A stretch of 64,000 nt of DNA from Thiosulfatihalobacter marinus (GTDB lineage Bacteria; Pseudomonadota; Alphaproteobacteria; Rhodobacterales; Rhodobacteraceae), in NCBI RefSeq assembly GCF_016019955.1, contig NZ_JAECRZ010000001.1, positions 186,001 through 250,000 of the forward strand. Reading direction: 5' to 3'. The notes under the pieces are model-generated. The model saw only the letters and a list, made by a program, of their open reading frames with translations. It was not told the DNA's origin and made no database searches. Made by a program: the position numbers and the translations under genes. Of this stretch, positions 43,993-52,146 are shown piece by piece. Each line of letters starts with the position of its first letter. The stretch's first letter is position 1.

Positions 43993-46131
43993 CTATCCGG
44001 CCTGCGCCCGGGCGAATGCCTCCAGCAAGACAAGGGCATTGCGCGCCGGCATGGCGGATGTCAGCACCCGCGCGGCATGTTCCCCGGCAATCGGGGAACG
44101 CGAAAGCAGCTCCGACAGGGTTGCGATGTGGTCGGATTGCAGCAACCTGTCGACGGCGGCGATGACCGTGGGTCCGTCGGGTGCCTTCAGCACATTGCCA
44201 AGGGCGGATTCGCGCACGGCAGAGGCTTGATCGGTGACATGATCCAGCGCCGCGCCCGGGGGCAGCATGGCCACGGCGGCGGCCCTGATCAGGGCGTCTT
44301 CATCCACCAGGGCCCGGGCCTGGATATCCGCGGTGGCGCCATGTGCGCACAGGATGCGAAACGCGGCGAAGCGAATGACCGGATCGGTCTCCTCCAGCGC
44401 GGACAGGGCCGCGGTGCGGGCTTGCGGGCCTGCGCGCCCGTCCTCGGCCAGGCGGGCCAGCTGTTCCCATGCGGTGGTGCGCAGGCCGTTATCCGTATCG
44501 TCGAGCCGGGAGAGAATGGCCGTTTCGAGCCGTGCATCCGGCAGGTCGGCGGCAATCGTCATGGCCACGCGCGACAGATCGTCGGCTACCGTTTCCGGGC
44601 CTTCGACGGCGCGGCGTTTGCGCTTTTTTCCGCTTTGCCCGTCCGGGGCGGCCTTGTCCTGAGCCGGGGAAACAGGCGGGTCCGCCGACAATTCGGACTG
44701 GATGGAGGCGACTGTCGAGGAAGCGGTGTCCGCCGCTTCGGCGGTATCGGGGACGATGTCGCCATCGGCGGTGATCCGAACCCGATTGGCGCGCGCGCGA
44801 TCCTCTTCGTCTCTGGGCGCCGTCAGATCCGCCGCCTCTTCGGGCGGGCGTTTCTGGAGCCGGTCCCGGGGCGGCAGAACCGAGCCGGCAATGGCCTGGG
44901 CAAGGATTCCGATTGCTTCGCCATCGCCGTCGTCGGCCATGCTCCTGAGACCGTGCAGGGCCGCGACGCGGACCTGTTGGGCGGCGCTGGACAGCAAGGC
45001 CGTCAGGTGCGTCAATCTGTTCGGGACGTGGCGATGCGCCAGCGCCCGAACGGCGGCGACACGCAGGTCCAGCGGGCGGTGCGGGTTCGCGGCCAACTCG
45101 ATCAGGGGCGTTTCGCAACGATCCGGAGCAAGCATTGGCAGAAGTGCGGCCGCAGCCCCCGCAAGATCTGTATTGGCGGATTGCAGCCATGCCAGGGCGT
45201 TGTCGACAAGGGGAGCGTGCAGGTTGGCGGGGACCGGCAGGTCAAGACAGGCCAGGGCGGTGGCTTGCACCTGCGGGCTGTTATCTGCCAGGGCCTGATG
45301 GACGAGGGACGGGTGATCCCCGGCCAGGCGCATGAGAGCCGCGGATCGAATGGCCGGATCGGTGTCCTGGAACAGGGCGGACAAGCGCGTGTCCGTGTCG
45401 GGCAATACAGACATGCCCAGGAGCCTGATCTGCGTGTCGGCAGAGCTCACGATGACATCCGCATATTCCAGGATTGCATCGGGCGCGACCCGAACAAGCG
45501 CCTGCGCCGCGCGTTTGCGCGACAGGGCGTCGCCCACTTCGATCTGGGCGAGCAACCACGGCACGCCGTCGCTGCCCATGTCCGCGAGCGCGGCGAATAC
45601 CTGGGTATCCAGATTTTGCCCGAATTCATCGGCCATGGCCGCGAACATGTCATCGATCGCTTCGGTTGCGCCCATCTTGCCAAGCGCCTGGATGCAGGCT
45701 GTCTGAATGTCCAGCCAGTCTTCCCAATCGCCCAGCTGGTCTTCCCAATGAACGCGGCCCTCGCAACGCGATTGCATCAGGTCGCGCAGCAACCGGGCAG
45801 AGGTGTCGTCCTTGAGGTTTGCCAATGTATGGATCGCGGCCAGTTTCACTTCGCGGACCGGATCCCCTTCCAGCGAGGCCCGCAGATCGGGCGCATCGCC
45901 GGGCAGGGCGTGCGCCGCGAGTGCTTCCATCGCGTCGCTGCGGACATCCGGGTCTTCATCCAGAATGGCCTTGAGCAACGCCTCCCGTATCCCGGTGCCT
46001 TGCGCATCCTGCGCGGCAAGCGCGCGAATGGCGGCGCAGCGCAGAACGTCATTGTCATGGCTGCAAAAGGGCAGGATCGCGGATACGGCGTCGATCTTCT
46101 GGGTTGCGGGGTGGGGAATGTCGGCGATCAT
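43993..46131 (-). CDS. HEAT-repeat protein
   Basis: A 712-residue protein built of alpha-helical HEAT/PBS-lyase-type repeats. Repeat units such as VLRCAAIRALAAQD, DVRSDAMEALAAHA, VREVKLAAIHTLANL, IRSAALMRLAGD, LRVAAVRALAHR and VRVAALHGLRSM run from ~30 to ~410. A polar, basic, disordered linker (~430-525, with GKKRKRRAV) is followed by more repeats to the end. No signal peptide, so it should be cytoplasmic, unlike the exported Rieske and peroxidases. HEAT proteins scaffold or deliver partners; position between idrA and DUF2478 suggests maturation of the molybdoenzyme. Function is inferred from context only. Confidence 0.85.
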   Translation of the reverse strand: MIADIPHPATQKIDAVSAILPFCSHDNDVLRCAAIRALAAQDAQGTGIREALLKAILDEDPDVRSDAMEALAAHALPGDAPDLRASLEGDPVREVKLAAIHTLANLKDDTSARLLRDLMQSRCEGRVHWEDQLGDWEDWLDIQTACIQALGKMGATEAIDDMFAAMADEFGQNLDTQVFAALADMGSDGVPWLLAQIEVGDALSRKRAAQALVRVAPDAILEYADVIVSSADTQIRLLGMSVLPDTDTRLSALFQDTDPAIRSAALMRLAGDHPSLVHQALADNSPQVQATALACLDLPVPANLHAPLVDNALAWLQSANTDLAGAAAALLPMLAPDRCETPLIELAANPHRPLDLRVAAVRALAHRHVPNRLTHLTALLSSAAQQVRVAALHGLRSMADDGDGEAIGILAQAIAGSVLPPRDRLQKRPPEEAADLTAPRDEEDRARANRVRITADGDIVPDTAEAADTASSTVASIQSELSADPPVSPAQDKAAPDGQSGKKRKRRAVEGPETVADDLSRVAMTIAADLPDARLETAILSRLDDTDNGLRTTAWEQLARLAEDGRAGPQARTAALSALEETDPVIRFAAFRILCAHGATADIQARALVDEDALIRAAAVAMLPPGAALDHVTDQASAVRESALGNVLKAPDGPTVIAAVDRLLQSDHIATLSELLSRSPIAGEHAARVLTSAMPARNALVLLEAFARAQAG

Positions 46132-46156
46132 GGGAGCCCTCTCTTGAGCAAAAGGA

Positions 46157-46188
46157 GCCGCCCGGCACGTGGATCTGCGCCGGGCGGC
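46157..46188 (-). terminator. Hairpin between idrA-like and HEAT-repeat genes
   Basis: Perfect ten-base stem GCCGCCCGGC / GCCGGGCGGC with a 12-base loop, followed on the minus strand by TCCTTTT. It may partly terminate or stabilise the mRNA after idrA, lowering expression of the two downstream genes. Confidence 0.55.
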
Positions 46189-46200
46189 GTTGTCAGGCCG

Positions 46201-48876
46201 TTACGCGATATCGCGGCGGGCAAAGGACATCGAGCGGAACTGCGATTTATAGGGGCTTTCACCCATCTTGCGCACCTTGCCGACACCCATCTTGTAGTTG
46301 TAGTTGCCGCTGATCCAGTCGACCACGCGACCGGACAGGGCGTTTGCCGGCTGAGCGGTATGCAGGAAGTCCATGTACCCCACGTTTTGCTTTACCGCGG
46401 GCGTGACGATGGCGACGGCGGTGATCGAGGCCTTGGTCAGTTCGATATGGCCGTTCTTCATCAGCGATGTGAATTCGAAATCATCGCCTTCGACACCGAC
46501 GATGGTGTCTTTCTGCACCGGGATGCGATCGGAATAGACCTGGACGTAATCGCCGCTTTCGATGCCACGGGCGGCGGCGATGTCCGGGTGGATCTCGATC
46601 CAGTTCTCGGGCCAGCGCTGTACGATATACGGGCGGCGGCGGTCATCATATCCCGATTGCCAACGCTCGTTGATCCGGCCGGACGTGATCCAGATCTCGT
46701 CTTCACGCGGCTTGAGCCACTCCCAGTAGCCCGCGAACAGATCCCAGGGCGCCTTCTGGATGTTGCATTTGCCGGTCTGGCTGTTGAAATGGGTCAGTTT
46801 CTTGTTGAAGACGTTCTTGCCCACCGGGCCTTCTTCGGGCAGCACGCGATTGACATCATGCAGGCGCTTGGTGCCTTCGAGCGAGCCGTCTTCCAGCATC
46901 AGGACAGGCCCCTGGATACCGTTAGTGCCGAATTCGCCCATCTTTTCATGCAGGGTCTTGCCCTCGCGCTTGGCAACGACATTGACCATGTTGAAGTCCT
47001 TGCGAGACCCGCGCGAATAGCGCGCCCCTTCTTCCAGCACGTCATTGGAGGTTTGCCAGTCGAAACCTTCAAAGCCCATTTTCCTGGCCAGCTGGGCGAT
47101 GATCCACCAGTCCGACTTGGATTCGCCCGGCGCGTCGTAGAACTTGGGGTACAGGCGCAGGCGCCGTTCGCCATTGGCGCGGGTGAACGTGTCTTCGCCC
47201 CAGCCCGAGGCCGGAAACACGATGTCGGCATAGCGCGCGCCAATCGGATCGACCAGATAGATATCCTGGTTCCACACCACCATGCCGCCGCTGTCGGCGC
47301 GCCGCTTCAGCGTGTCGATGATGTCCTGTTTTTCAAAGCTCTGCACCTGATGCGGATTGCGCGTGGTCAGCTCGTCGAACTTGGCTTGCAGGCTTTGCGA
47401 GCCGCACATGGCCTGGACCCAGGTTGTTCCGATCACATGCGCCAGCCTTGTGTGGCCGCTCATCAGGTACCGGTCGGTATCCATGGCGCGGCGACGGCGG
47501 CCGGGAAGTTTTTCGGGTGACTTGTTGCGGGGATACCCGCCGCCCCGCAGCCCGCCGCGCTGGTGGCCGCCGGCGCGACCGATCATCTGGCCGGGGCGCC
47601 CGCCGGCCCCGACGACAATGCCAAGCGCCGAAATCGCCTGGGTGTTGCCGGTGTTGTTGGACCAGTAGAACCCCTTTTCAATCATGATCGAGGTCTTGGG
47701 CCGGGTGCCGTCGGACCTGGGCTTGGCCATCCATTCGGCGGCGGTATAGATCTTCTGCACGTCGATCTGGGCGATCTCGGCGGCTTTTTCCGGCTCGGCA
47801 TAGTCCTGGGCCAGCAGCCATTCCTTCCAGTCGTCAAAGCCGCTGGTCTGAAACTTGCCCCAGGTCGTGCGCCATTGCCAGGGCGTGTTCCGGGTGCCCT
47901 GGCCGAAGCCCGAGGAGCTTTCCCATTTGTTGTTGACCCAGTTCTTGATCCATTCGTCGTCCTGCCAGCCGTTTTCGACGATAACACGGGCGATCGCCAG
48001 GACAACGGGCAGGTCCGTGCCGGGCTGGATGTCCAGCAACAGGCCGCCGTTCTTTTCCGCGAATGCCACACCGGCGGTGCGGCGCGGCACCATGAAGATC
48101 GCCTTCTGCCCGCCCTGGATCGCGGGCATGATGTAGTCGGTAAACAGGATGGTCTTGGTTTCGTAGGGATCGGTGCCGCAGATCAGCAAGGTATCGGCGG
48201 CGGCCCAGTCTTCGTAGCTGGGGCCGAAATTGTCGAACCCGGCATCGCGGAAGCCCGGTGTCGAGGTGACATCCGATGGCGTGTCGTGGAAGGTGAAATT
48301 CGCGGTGCGGACATTGCGCAGCGCATATTTCGTGATCGCGTAGGTGTTCTCCATGAAGCCATAAGAGAATGTCCTGACGCCATAGGCATTGGTCCCGTGC
48401 TTTTCCAGCACGTGGTTGCCGACCTCTGCCGCGATATCCAGCGCGAAATCCCAGGTCACGGGCATCAGCACGCCGAACATGCGCACCATCGGGCTTTTCA
48501 GCCGGTCGCGGGTCGGGGTTTGCGGGTTGTAGACCTTTTGCGCCAGAGCGCCGCCGCGGATCGACGAGTTGCCGGAATAATTGACGAATTCGGCGTCCTT
48601 GTCGGGGATGATCACCACATGATGCGGTTCGCCGTTATGCAGCACGATGTTGTGCTGGTTCGGCGCCACCCAGGCGCCAAGCGGCGCGACCGGGAAATCT
48701 TCGCCAAAGGCGTTCTGGTCGGCGGCGGGACCGCCATTGCGGTTGCCCGCGACCGGCCAGCGGTAGACCTTGTAGCCGCAGGCGACAACGCAATAGTCAC
48801 AGGCTGTCGGGATCACCTCGGCATCTGGCGGCGGCAGGGGGATGGACTGTTCGGGCACGTAATATGGTGTGGACAT
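46201..48876 (-). CDS. idrA: Molybdopterin oxidoreductase, iodate reductase catalytic subunit IdrA-like (AioA clade)
   Basis: An 891-residue DMSO-reductase-family enzyme of the arsenite-oxidase-like branch. The [3Fe-4S] site C-x2-C-x3-C-x70-S is exact: Cys26, Cys29, Cys33 and Ser104. Other shared landmarks are SGNSSIRGG, GTDPYET, AGGHQRGG, NGERRLRLYPKF and the ending MSFARRDIA. It has no signal peptide; AioA-type subunits are carried out with the Tat-tagged Rieske subunit. What argues for iodate rather than arsenite is the operon: two di-haem peroxidases plus Rieske, the idrABP1P2 set described in Pseudomonas sp. SCT and Denitromonas. It is transcribed after the Rieske gene (12-base gap). Arsenite oxidase remains the alternative, but no aio sensor or cytochrome gene is near. 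Confidence 0.82.
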   Translation of the reverse strand: MSTPYYVPEQSIPLPPPDAEVIPTACDYCVVACGYKVYRWPVAGNRNGGPAADQNAFGEDFPVAPLGAWVAPNQHNIVLHNGEPHHVVIIPDKDAEFVNYSGNSSIRGGALAQKVYNPQTPTRDRLKSPMVRMFGVLMPVTWDFALDIAAEVGNHVLEKHGTNAYGVRTFSYGFMENTYAITKYALRNVRTANFTFHDTPSDVTSTPGFRDAGFDNFGPSYEDWAAADTLLICGTDPYETKTILFTDYIMPAIQGGQKAIFMVPRRTAGVAFAEKNGGLLLDIQPGTDLPVVLAIARVIVENGWQDDEWIKNWVNNKWESSSGFGQGTRNTPWQWRTTWGKFQTSGFDDWKEWLLAQDYAEPEKAAEIAQIDVQKIYTAAEWMAKPRSDGTRPKTSIMIEKGFYWSNNTGNTQAISALGIVVGAGGRPGQMIGRAGGHQRGGLRGGGYPRNKSPEKLPGRRRRAMDTDRYLMSGHTRLAHVIGTTWVQAMCGSQSLQAKFDELTTRNPHQVQSFEKQDIIDTLKRRADSGGMVVWNQDIYLVDPIGARYADIVFPASGWGEDTFTRANGERRLRLYPKFYDAPGESKSDWWIIAQLARKMGFEGFDWQTSNDVLEEGARYSRGSRKDFNMVNVVAKREGKTLHEKMGEFGTNGIQGPVLMLEDGSLEGTKRLHDVNRVLPEEGPVGKNVFNKKLTHFNSQTGKCNIQKAPWDLFAGYWEWLKPREDEIWITSGRINERWQSGYDDRRRPYIVQRWPENWIEIHPDIAAARGIESGDYVQVYSDRIPVQKDTIVGVEGDDFEFTSLMKNGHIELTKASITAVAIVTPAVKQNVGYMDFLHTAQPANALSGRVVDWISGNYNYKMGVGKVRKMGESPYKSQFRSMSFARRDIA

Positions 48877-48888
48877 GGGGGTTCCTCC

Positions 48889-49476
48889 TCAGCCCTGAAG
48901 ATTGTCAAAGCGGCCGTAGATCAGGCCGAACATGCCGACGGCGTAGATGTCGTCGCCGTCGAGTTCGAGCAGCACCTGGGGCAGCGATTGATACGCCTGG
49001 CCCGAGATGAAGATGCCGTGGCGCGTCAGATCGAATGTGGTCAGGTGCAGCGGGCACGGTCCCAGCGCCTTGTCGGCAGCCTGGTAGGTGCCCTGCAACG
49101 GCCCGCCCTGGTGGGTGCAGGTGTAATTGAAGGCAACCACGTCCTTGTCCGGCCCAAGGCCGCCTCCGGCCAGTTTGCCCAGTTTCACAAGAATGGATTC
49201 GGCATATTGTCCTTCGTCGGGGTATTCGAAATCGAAGGGTTCATCGACCTTGAGGTCGCTGAGCCTGGCAATGAACTTGCGCGGATAGGTCGAGATCACC
49301 GCCGGAGTCTGGGCCTGGGGCATTCCGGGGATGCCAACCATGACAACCGTTGTGGCGATGCCGCCGGTCAGGAGAAACTGCCGCCTGTTCATAAGGCATT
49401 TGCGTGTGCCTGCCTCGGCGGCCTCGCCGTTTTCGCCGTTGATGGCGGCAACAATCTTGGGATCGAGCTTGGTCAT
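48889..49476 (-). CDS. idrB: Rieske [2Fe-2S] subunit, IdrB-like, Tat-exported
   Basis: A 195-residue Rieske protein. Residues ~29-57 form a Tat signal: NRRQFLLTGG then a hydrophobic stretch ending GMPQA. The cluster motif is C-x-H-x18-C-x2-H (YTCTHQGG ... GPCPLH). The extra cysteines that form a disulfide in bc1-type Rieske proteins are absent (Gly and Leu instead). It would pass electrons to or from the Mo subunit and help export it. A 28-residue extension precedes the Tat motif (start ATG 49476); ATG 49392 at the signal is an alternative. Confidence 0.85.
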   Translation of the reverse strand: MTKLDPKIVAAINGENGEAAEAGTRKCLMNRRQFLLTGGIATTVVMVGIPGMPQAQTPAVISTYPRKFIARLSDLKVDEPFDFEYPDEGQYAESILVKLGKLAGGGLGPDKDVVAFNYTCTHQGGPLQGTYQAADKALGPCPLHLTTFDLTRHGIFISGQAYQSLPQVLLELDGDDIYAVGMFGLIYGRFDNLQG

Positions 49477-49490
49477 TTGGGCTCTCCTTT

Positions 49491-50612
49491 TCAGTTCTGC
49501 GCCACGGGCAGGGGTTGCATTTCGGGGATCTCGGGCTGTTGCGGCAGGATCTCGTCGCCGCTCAGGCTTTCGAGGAAGGCCACGAGATCGTCGATTTCAC
49601 CGTCGTTCAGCCCCAGGGGCTGGATGAGATCGCTCTTGGTGTCCGCAAACTCGTTGGTGCCGCCACCTTCGTTGTAGAACACCACCACGTCGCGCAGCGT
49701 TTCCAGCATCCCGTTATGCATGTAGGGGTAGGTGTATTTCGTATAGCGCAGGCTGGGGACGCGGAACTTTCCCTTGTCGGCGGTCTGCTTGGTGCGGAAA
49801 TACAGCCCCGGATCGTCCTTGGTGGAGCGGTACATCTTTTCGGTCGATCCCTTGGCCAGCAGTTCGAAGCGGAAGGTGATCTGGGCAACCGGATCGGTTT
49901 CCCAGCCGTCGAAAGGTGGCACGCCGATATTGTAGTAGGCCTCGTTGGTCAGCAGCGCGCCGTTGTGGCAGGTGGCGCAGCTGGCCTTGCCGGTAAACAG
50001 ATCCAGCCCGCGTTTCTGCTGCGCGCTCAGCGCGTCGTCATCGCCTCGCATGTACTCGTCGAACGGCGTGTCGGTCTGGACCAAGGTGCGCTCGTAAGCT
50101 GCGATGGCCATGTAGGCATTGCGCACCAGCGGCCAGTCGTCGCCGAACACTTGCTTGAACGCGGCACGGTATTCCGGGACGAAGGCCAGACGCGCCTCCA
50201 TCATGTCGTCCTCGCCATTCCCCGCGACGCCGCCGCGCGCGGCGGACCGGGCCTGACCTTCGAGCGACTTGGACGCGCCCGCCCAGAACAGCTTGCCGTA
50301 ATAGGCCGAGTTGATGATGGTCTGGCTGTTGCGCCAGTGGGTCGTTCCCGGATAGCCGAAGCTGATCTTGTCCTGCACGGCCCAGCCCGCTTCGGGCAGG
50401 TGGCAGGACGCGCAGGAGATGCCGTAATTGCCCGACAGGATCGGATCAAAGAACAGCTTTTCGCCCAGCGCGATCTTTTCCGGGGTCATCGGGTTGTCCG
50501 CCGGGATGGGCGGCGGGCCGAGGGGCGCCAGGTTTTCCGGGCGATCCTGTGCAGTGACAGTCGAGGCCAGCCCGAGGGCGACTCCGGCGGCAATGAGTGT
50601 TGTGCGTTTCAT
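49491..50612 (-). CDS. Di-haem cytochrome c peroxidase (IdrP-like), second in operon
   Basis: A 373-residue periplasmic protein of the MauG/CcpA family. It has a signal peptide (MKRTTLIAAGVALGL ... TVTA), and two haem c motifs, CASCH (Cys67-His71) and CATCH (Cys212-His216). YMHNGML near the C-terminus matches the family. The start is ATG 50612 with GGAGGG upstream. In the iodate system such proteins are proposed to remove H2O2 formed during reduction. I cannot tell whether it corresponds to IdrP1 or IdrP2. 14 bases separate it from the Rieske gene. Confidence 0.85.
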   Translation of the reverse strand: MKRTTLIAAGVALGLASTVTAQDRPENLAPLGPPPIPADNPMTPEKIALGEKLFFDPILSGNYGISCASCHLPEAGWAVQDKISFGYPGTTHWRNSQTIINSAYYGKLFWAGASKSLEGQARSAARGGVAGNGEDDMMEARLAFVPEYRAAFKQVFGDDWPLVRNAYMAIAAYERTLVQTDTPFDEYMRGDDDALSAQQKRGLDLFTGKASCATCHNGALLTNEAYYNIGVPPFDGWETDPVAQITFRFELLAKGSTEKMYRSTKDDPGLYFRTKQTADKGKFRVPSLRYTKYTYPYMHNGMLETLRDVVVFYNEGGGTNEFADTKSDLIQPLGLNDGEIDDLVAFLESLSGDEILPQQPEIPEMQPLPVAQN

Positions 50613-50626
50613 AATTCCGCCCTCCA

Positions 50627-51703
50627 TCAATTCGGCACGTCGCGCCAGTTTTCGATCAGTTGGTAATCGTAGTCGTCTTCGCGCCAGACATAGGCGTCGG
50701 TGTCGAAACTCTCGCCCGAGAGGCTTTCGAGGAACGCCACCAGATCCGCCTTTTCGCTGGGCACAAGCCCCAGGGGCTTCAACCGGCTGTCCTTGAGCGG
50801 GTCCGCCCCGCCGCCGGCGTCGTAGAAATCGACCACCTCTTCCAGCGTTGCCATGATGCCGTTGTGCATATAGGGCGCGGTATAGGTCAGCTCGCGCAAT
50901 GTCGGCGTCAGGAACGTGCGGCGCTTGTCCTGTTGGTGGGTGCGAATGTAGGCGCCCAGATCCTCGCGCAGGTTCATGTAATCCTCGACGCCCATGAACT
51001 TGGCATAGGTCACGAAGGCCGAATGCCGTTGAGGATCGGACCAGATGTCCGGGTTGTTGGCCACACCGGTATTGTAGGGCTGGTCATCGGTGAACCGGGA
51101 GCCGGAATGGCACGACGCGCAGTTGGCCTTGCCTTCGAAAATGACCTGGCCGCGCTGGGCGGCGGCCGAAAGCGTGCCGGTATCGATCGGGGCATTGCGC
51201 GATTGAATGGTCTGCTGGAAGGCTTGCAGCGCATTGCGCGCGCCGCCATTGGATGGCTCTCCCAGACCGGCTGCCGCGAACATCTCGACATATACCGGAT
51301 CCTGCTTCAGCCGGTCCTGCATGATGCGCATGTCCATGTTCATCAGGTAGGTCTCGGTGATCATCTCGCGGGTCACGTCGTTCAGGTTGGTGCCCAGCCG
51401 GCCATCGTGCAGCCAGGCGTCGCGATAGCCGGTATTGGCCAGCGTTGGCGTATTGCGGAAATGGGCGGCGCCGGTATAGGCGTCGCTCAATGCCTGGCCA
51501 TCGGTAAAGGCCTTGCCGGGTTGGTGGCAGCTTGCACAGGCCAGCGAGGCGTCGCCGGACAGGCGGGTGTCGTAGAACAACCGCTTGCCCAGTTCGGCGC
51601 GTGCCGGATTGACATCAAGCGGTGGCTCCGGTGTTACGGCCTCTTGGGCCAGGGCGCTGCTTCCCATTAACAGCGCCGTTAGTGCCAGGGTTCTCATGAT
51701 CAT
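50627..51703 (-). CDS. Di-haem cytochrome c peroxidase (IdrP-like), first in operon
   Basis: A 358-residue MauG/CcpA-type peroxidase with signal peptide (MRTLALTALLMGSSALAQ), haem motifs CASCH (~Cys54) and CASCH in GKANCASCHSG (~190), HFRNTPTLANTGYRDAWLHDGR between them, and YMHNGIM. It ends VPN, 14 bases before the second peroxidase. Start is ATG 51703 (GGAG seven bases upstream) or ATG 51697. ATG 51703 overlaps the preceding small ORF by four bases. The two peroxidases are paralogous but clearly diverged, so this is not a recent duplication. Confidence 0.85.
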   Translation of the reverse strand: MIMRTLALTALLMGSSALAQEAVTPEPPLDVNPARAELGKRLFYDTRLSGDASLACASCHQPGKAFTDGQALSDAYTGAAHFRNTPTLANTGYRDAWLHDGRLGTNLNDVTREMITETYLMNMDMRIMQDRLKQDPVYVEMFAAAGLGEPSNGGARNALQAFQQTIQSRNAPIDTGTLSAAAQRGQVIFEGKANCASCHSGSRFTDDQPYNTGVANNPDIWSDPQRHSAFVTYAKFMGVEDYMNLREDLGAYIRTHQQDKRRTFLTPTLRELTYTAPYMHNGIMATLEEVVDFYDAGGGADPLKDSRLKPLGLVPSEKADLVAFLESLSGESFDTDAYVWREDDYDYQLIENWRDVPN

Positions 51704-52044
51704 GCGCTATCTCCTTTCACGACCGTTCGGGCCGGGTTATGTGCGCCGACACGGTTTTGCGGCGAATTCTGAATATGAGCGTGGCGGGGGGATGCCGGCC
51801 TGTGGTCCGGCGCCCGGACCGAAGACAGGGCCGCGGCGATCTTGCCGGCGGCCTCGGGCAGCCATTCCGGGGTGTCCGCCGCCGCCGGATCTGAAGGGTT
51901 TGCGCAGAACGCGATCACGTTCGCGCCGGCAAAATCATTGCTGTCCTGTCTGGCCACGATGCCCCCCTGGCACGTTGGAGTCGTGTTCGGGGGCAATCCT
52001 GCACGCGGCGTCCGCACCCGAGAATACACGTCGGTCTTCGACAT
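51700..52044 (-). CDS. Small ORF translationally coupled to the first peroxidase
   Basis: A predicted 114-residue product I do not recognise. Its stop overlaps the peroxidase ATG (ATGA), and the GAAAGGAGATAG that serves the peroxidase lies inside its last codons. The third codon position is strongly G/C over residues ~25-75, as in real genes here. The segment DFAGANVIAFCANPSDP is the most protein-like; the C-terminal third looks unconstrained. Two cysteines, no signal peptide. A leader ORF coupling translation of the idr operon is an alternative. Confidence 0.45.
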   Translation of the reverse strand: MSKTDVYSRVRTPRAGLPPNTTPTCQGGIVARQDSNDFAGANVIAFCANPSDPAAADTPEWLPEAAGKIAAALSSVRAPDHRPASPRHAHIQNSPQNRVGAHNPARTVVKGDSA

Positions 52045-52088
52045 GAGCCTAGCGTCCCGGTGCGGCGGTGTTGTTGCGGGCAGGGTTA

Positions 52089-52118
52089 TGAAATGTGATT
52101 TTTTGTGACGAAATGTTG
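52089..52118. promoter_or_regulatory. Three 10-bp direct repeats at the idr operon head
   Basis: TGAAATGTGA, TTTTTTGTGA and CGAAATGTTG follow each other with exact 10-bp periodicity; GAAATGT at 52090 and 52110 is identical, two helical turns apart. Located ~45 bases upstream of the small ORF and idr genes on the minus strand. Tandem 10-bp sites fit binding by an OmpR-family regulator such as the one at 54419. Confidence 0.5.
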
Positions 52119-52146
52119 CGGTGCGTTCAACGTCCGCGCACCCTGG

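Noticed and set aside
44077-47520. An 1147-codon open frame on the plus strand opposite the HEAT-repeat and idrA-like genes
   Set aside because: Its product is low in complexity, rich in Gly, Arg, His and Gln, has no recognisable domain, and lies exactly antisense to two well supported genes. Long antisense frames are expected at this G+C.
46201-48876. Arsenite oxidase AioA
   Set aside because: The iron-sulfur motif fits both, but two di-haem peroxidases in the operon and absence of aioXSR or a cytochrome c gene favour IdrA. Kept as an alternative, since phylogeny could not be run.
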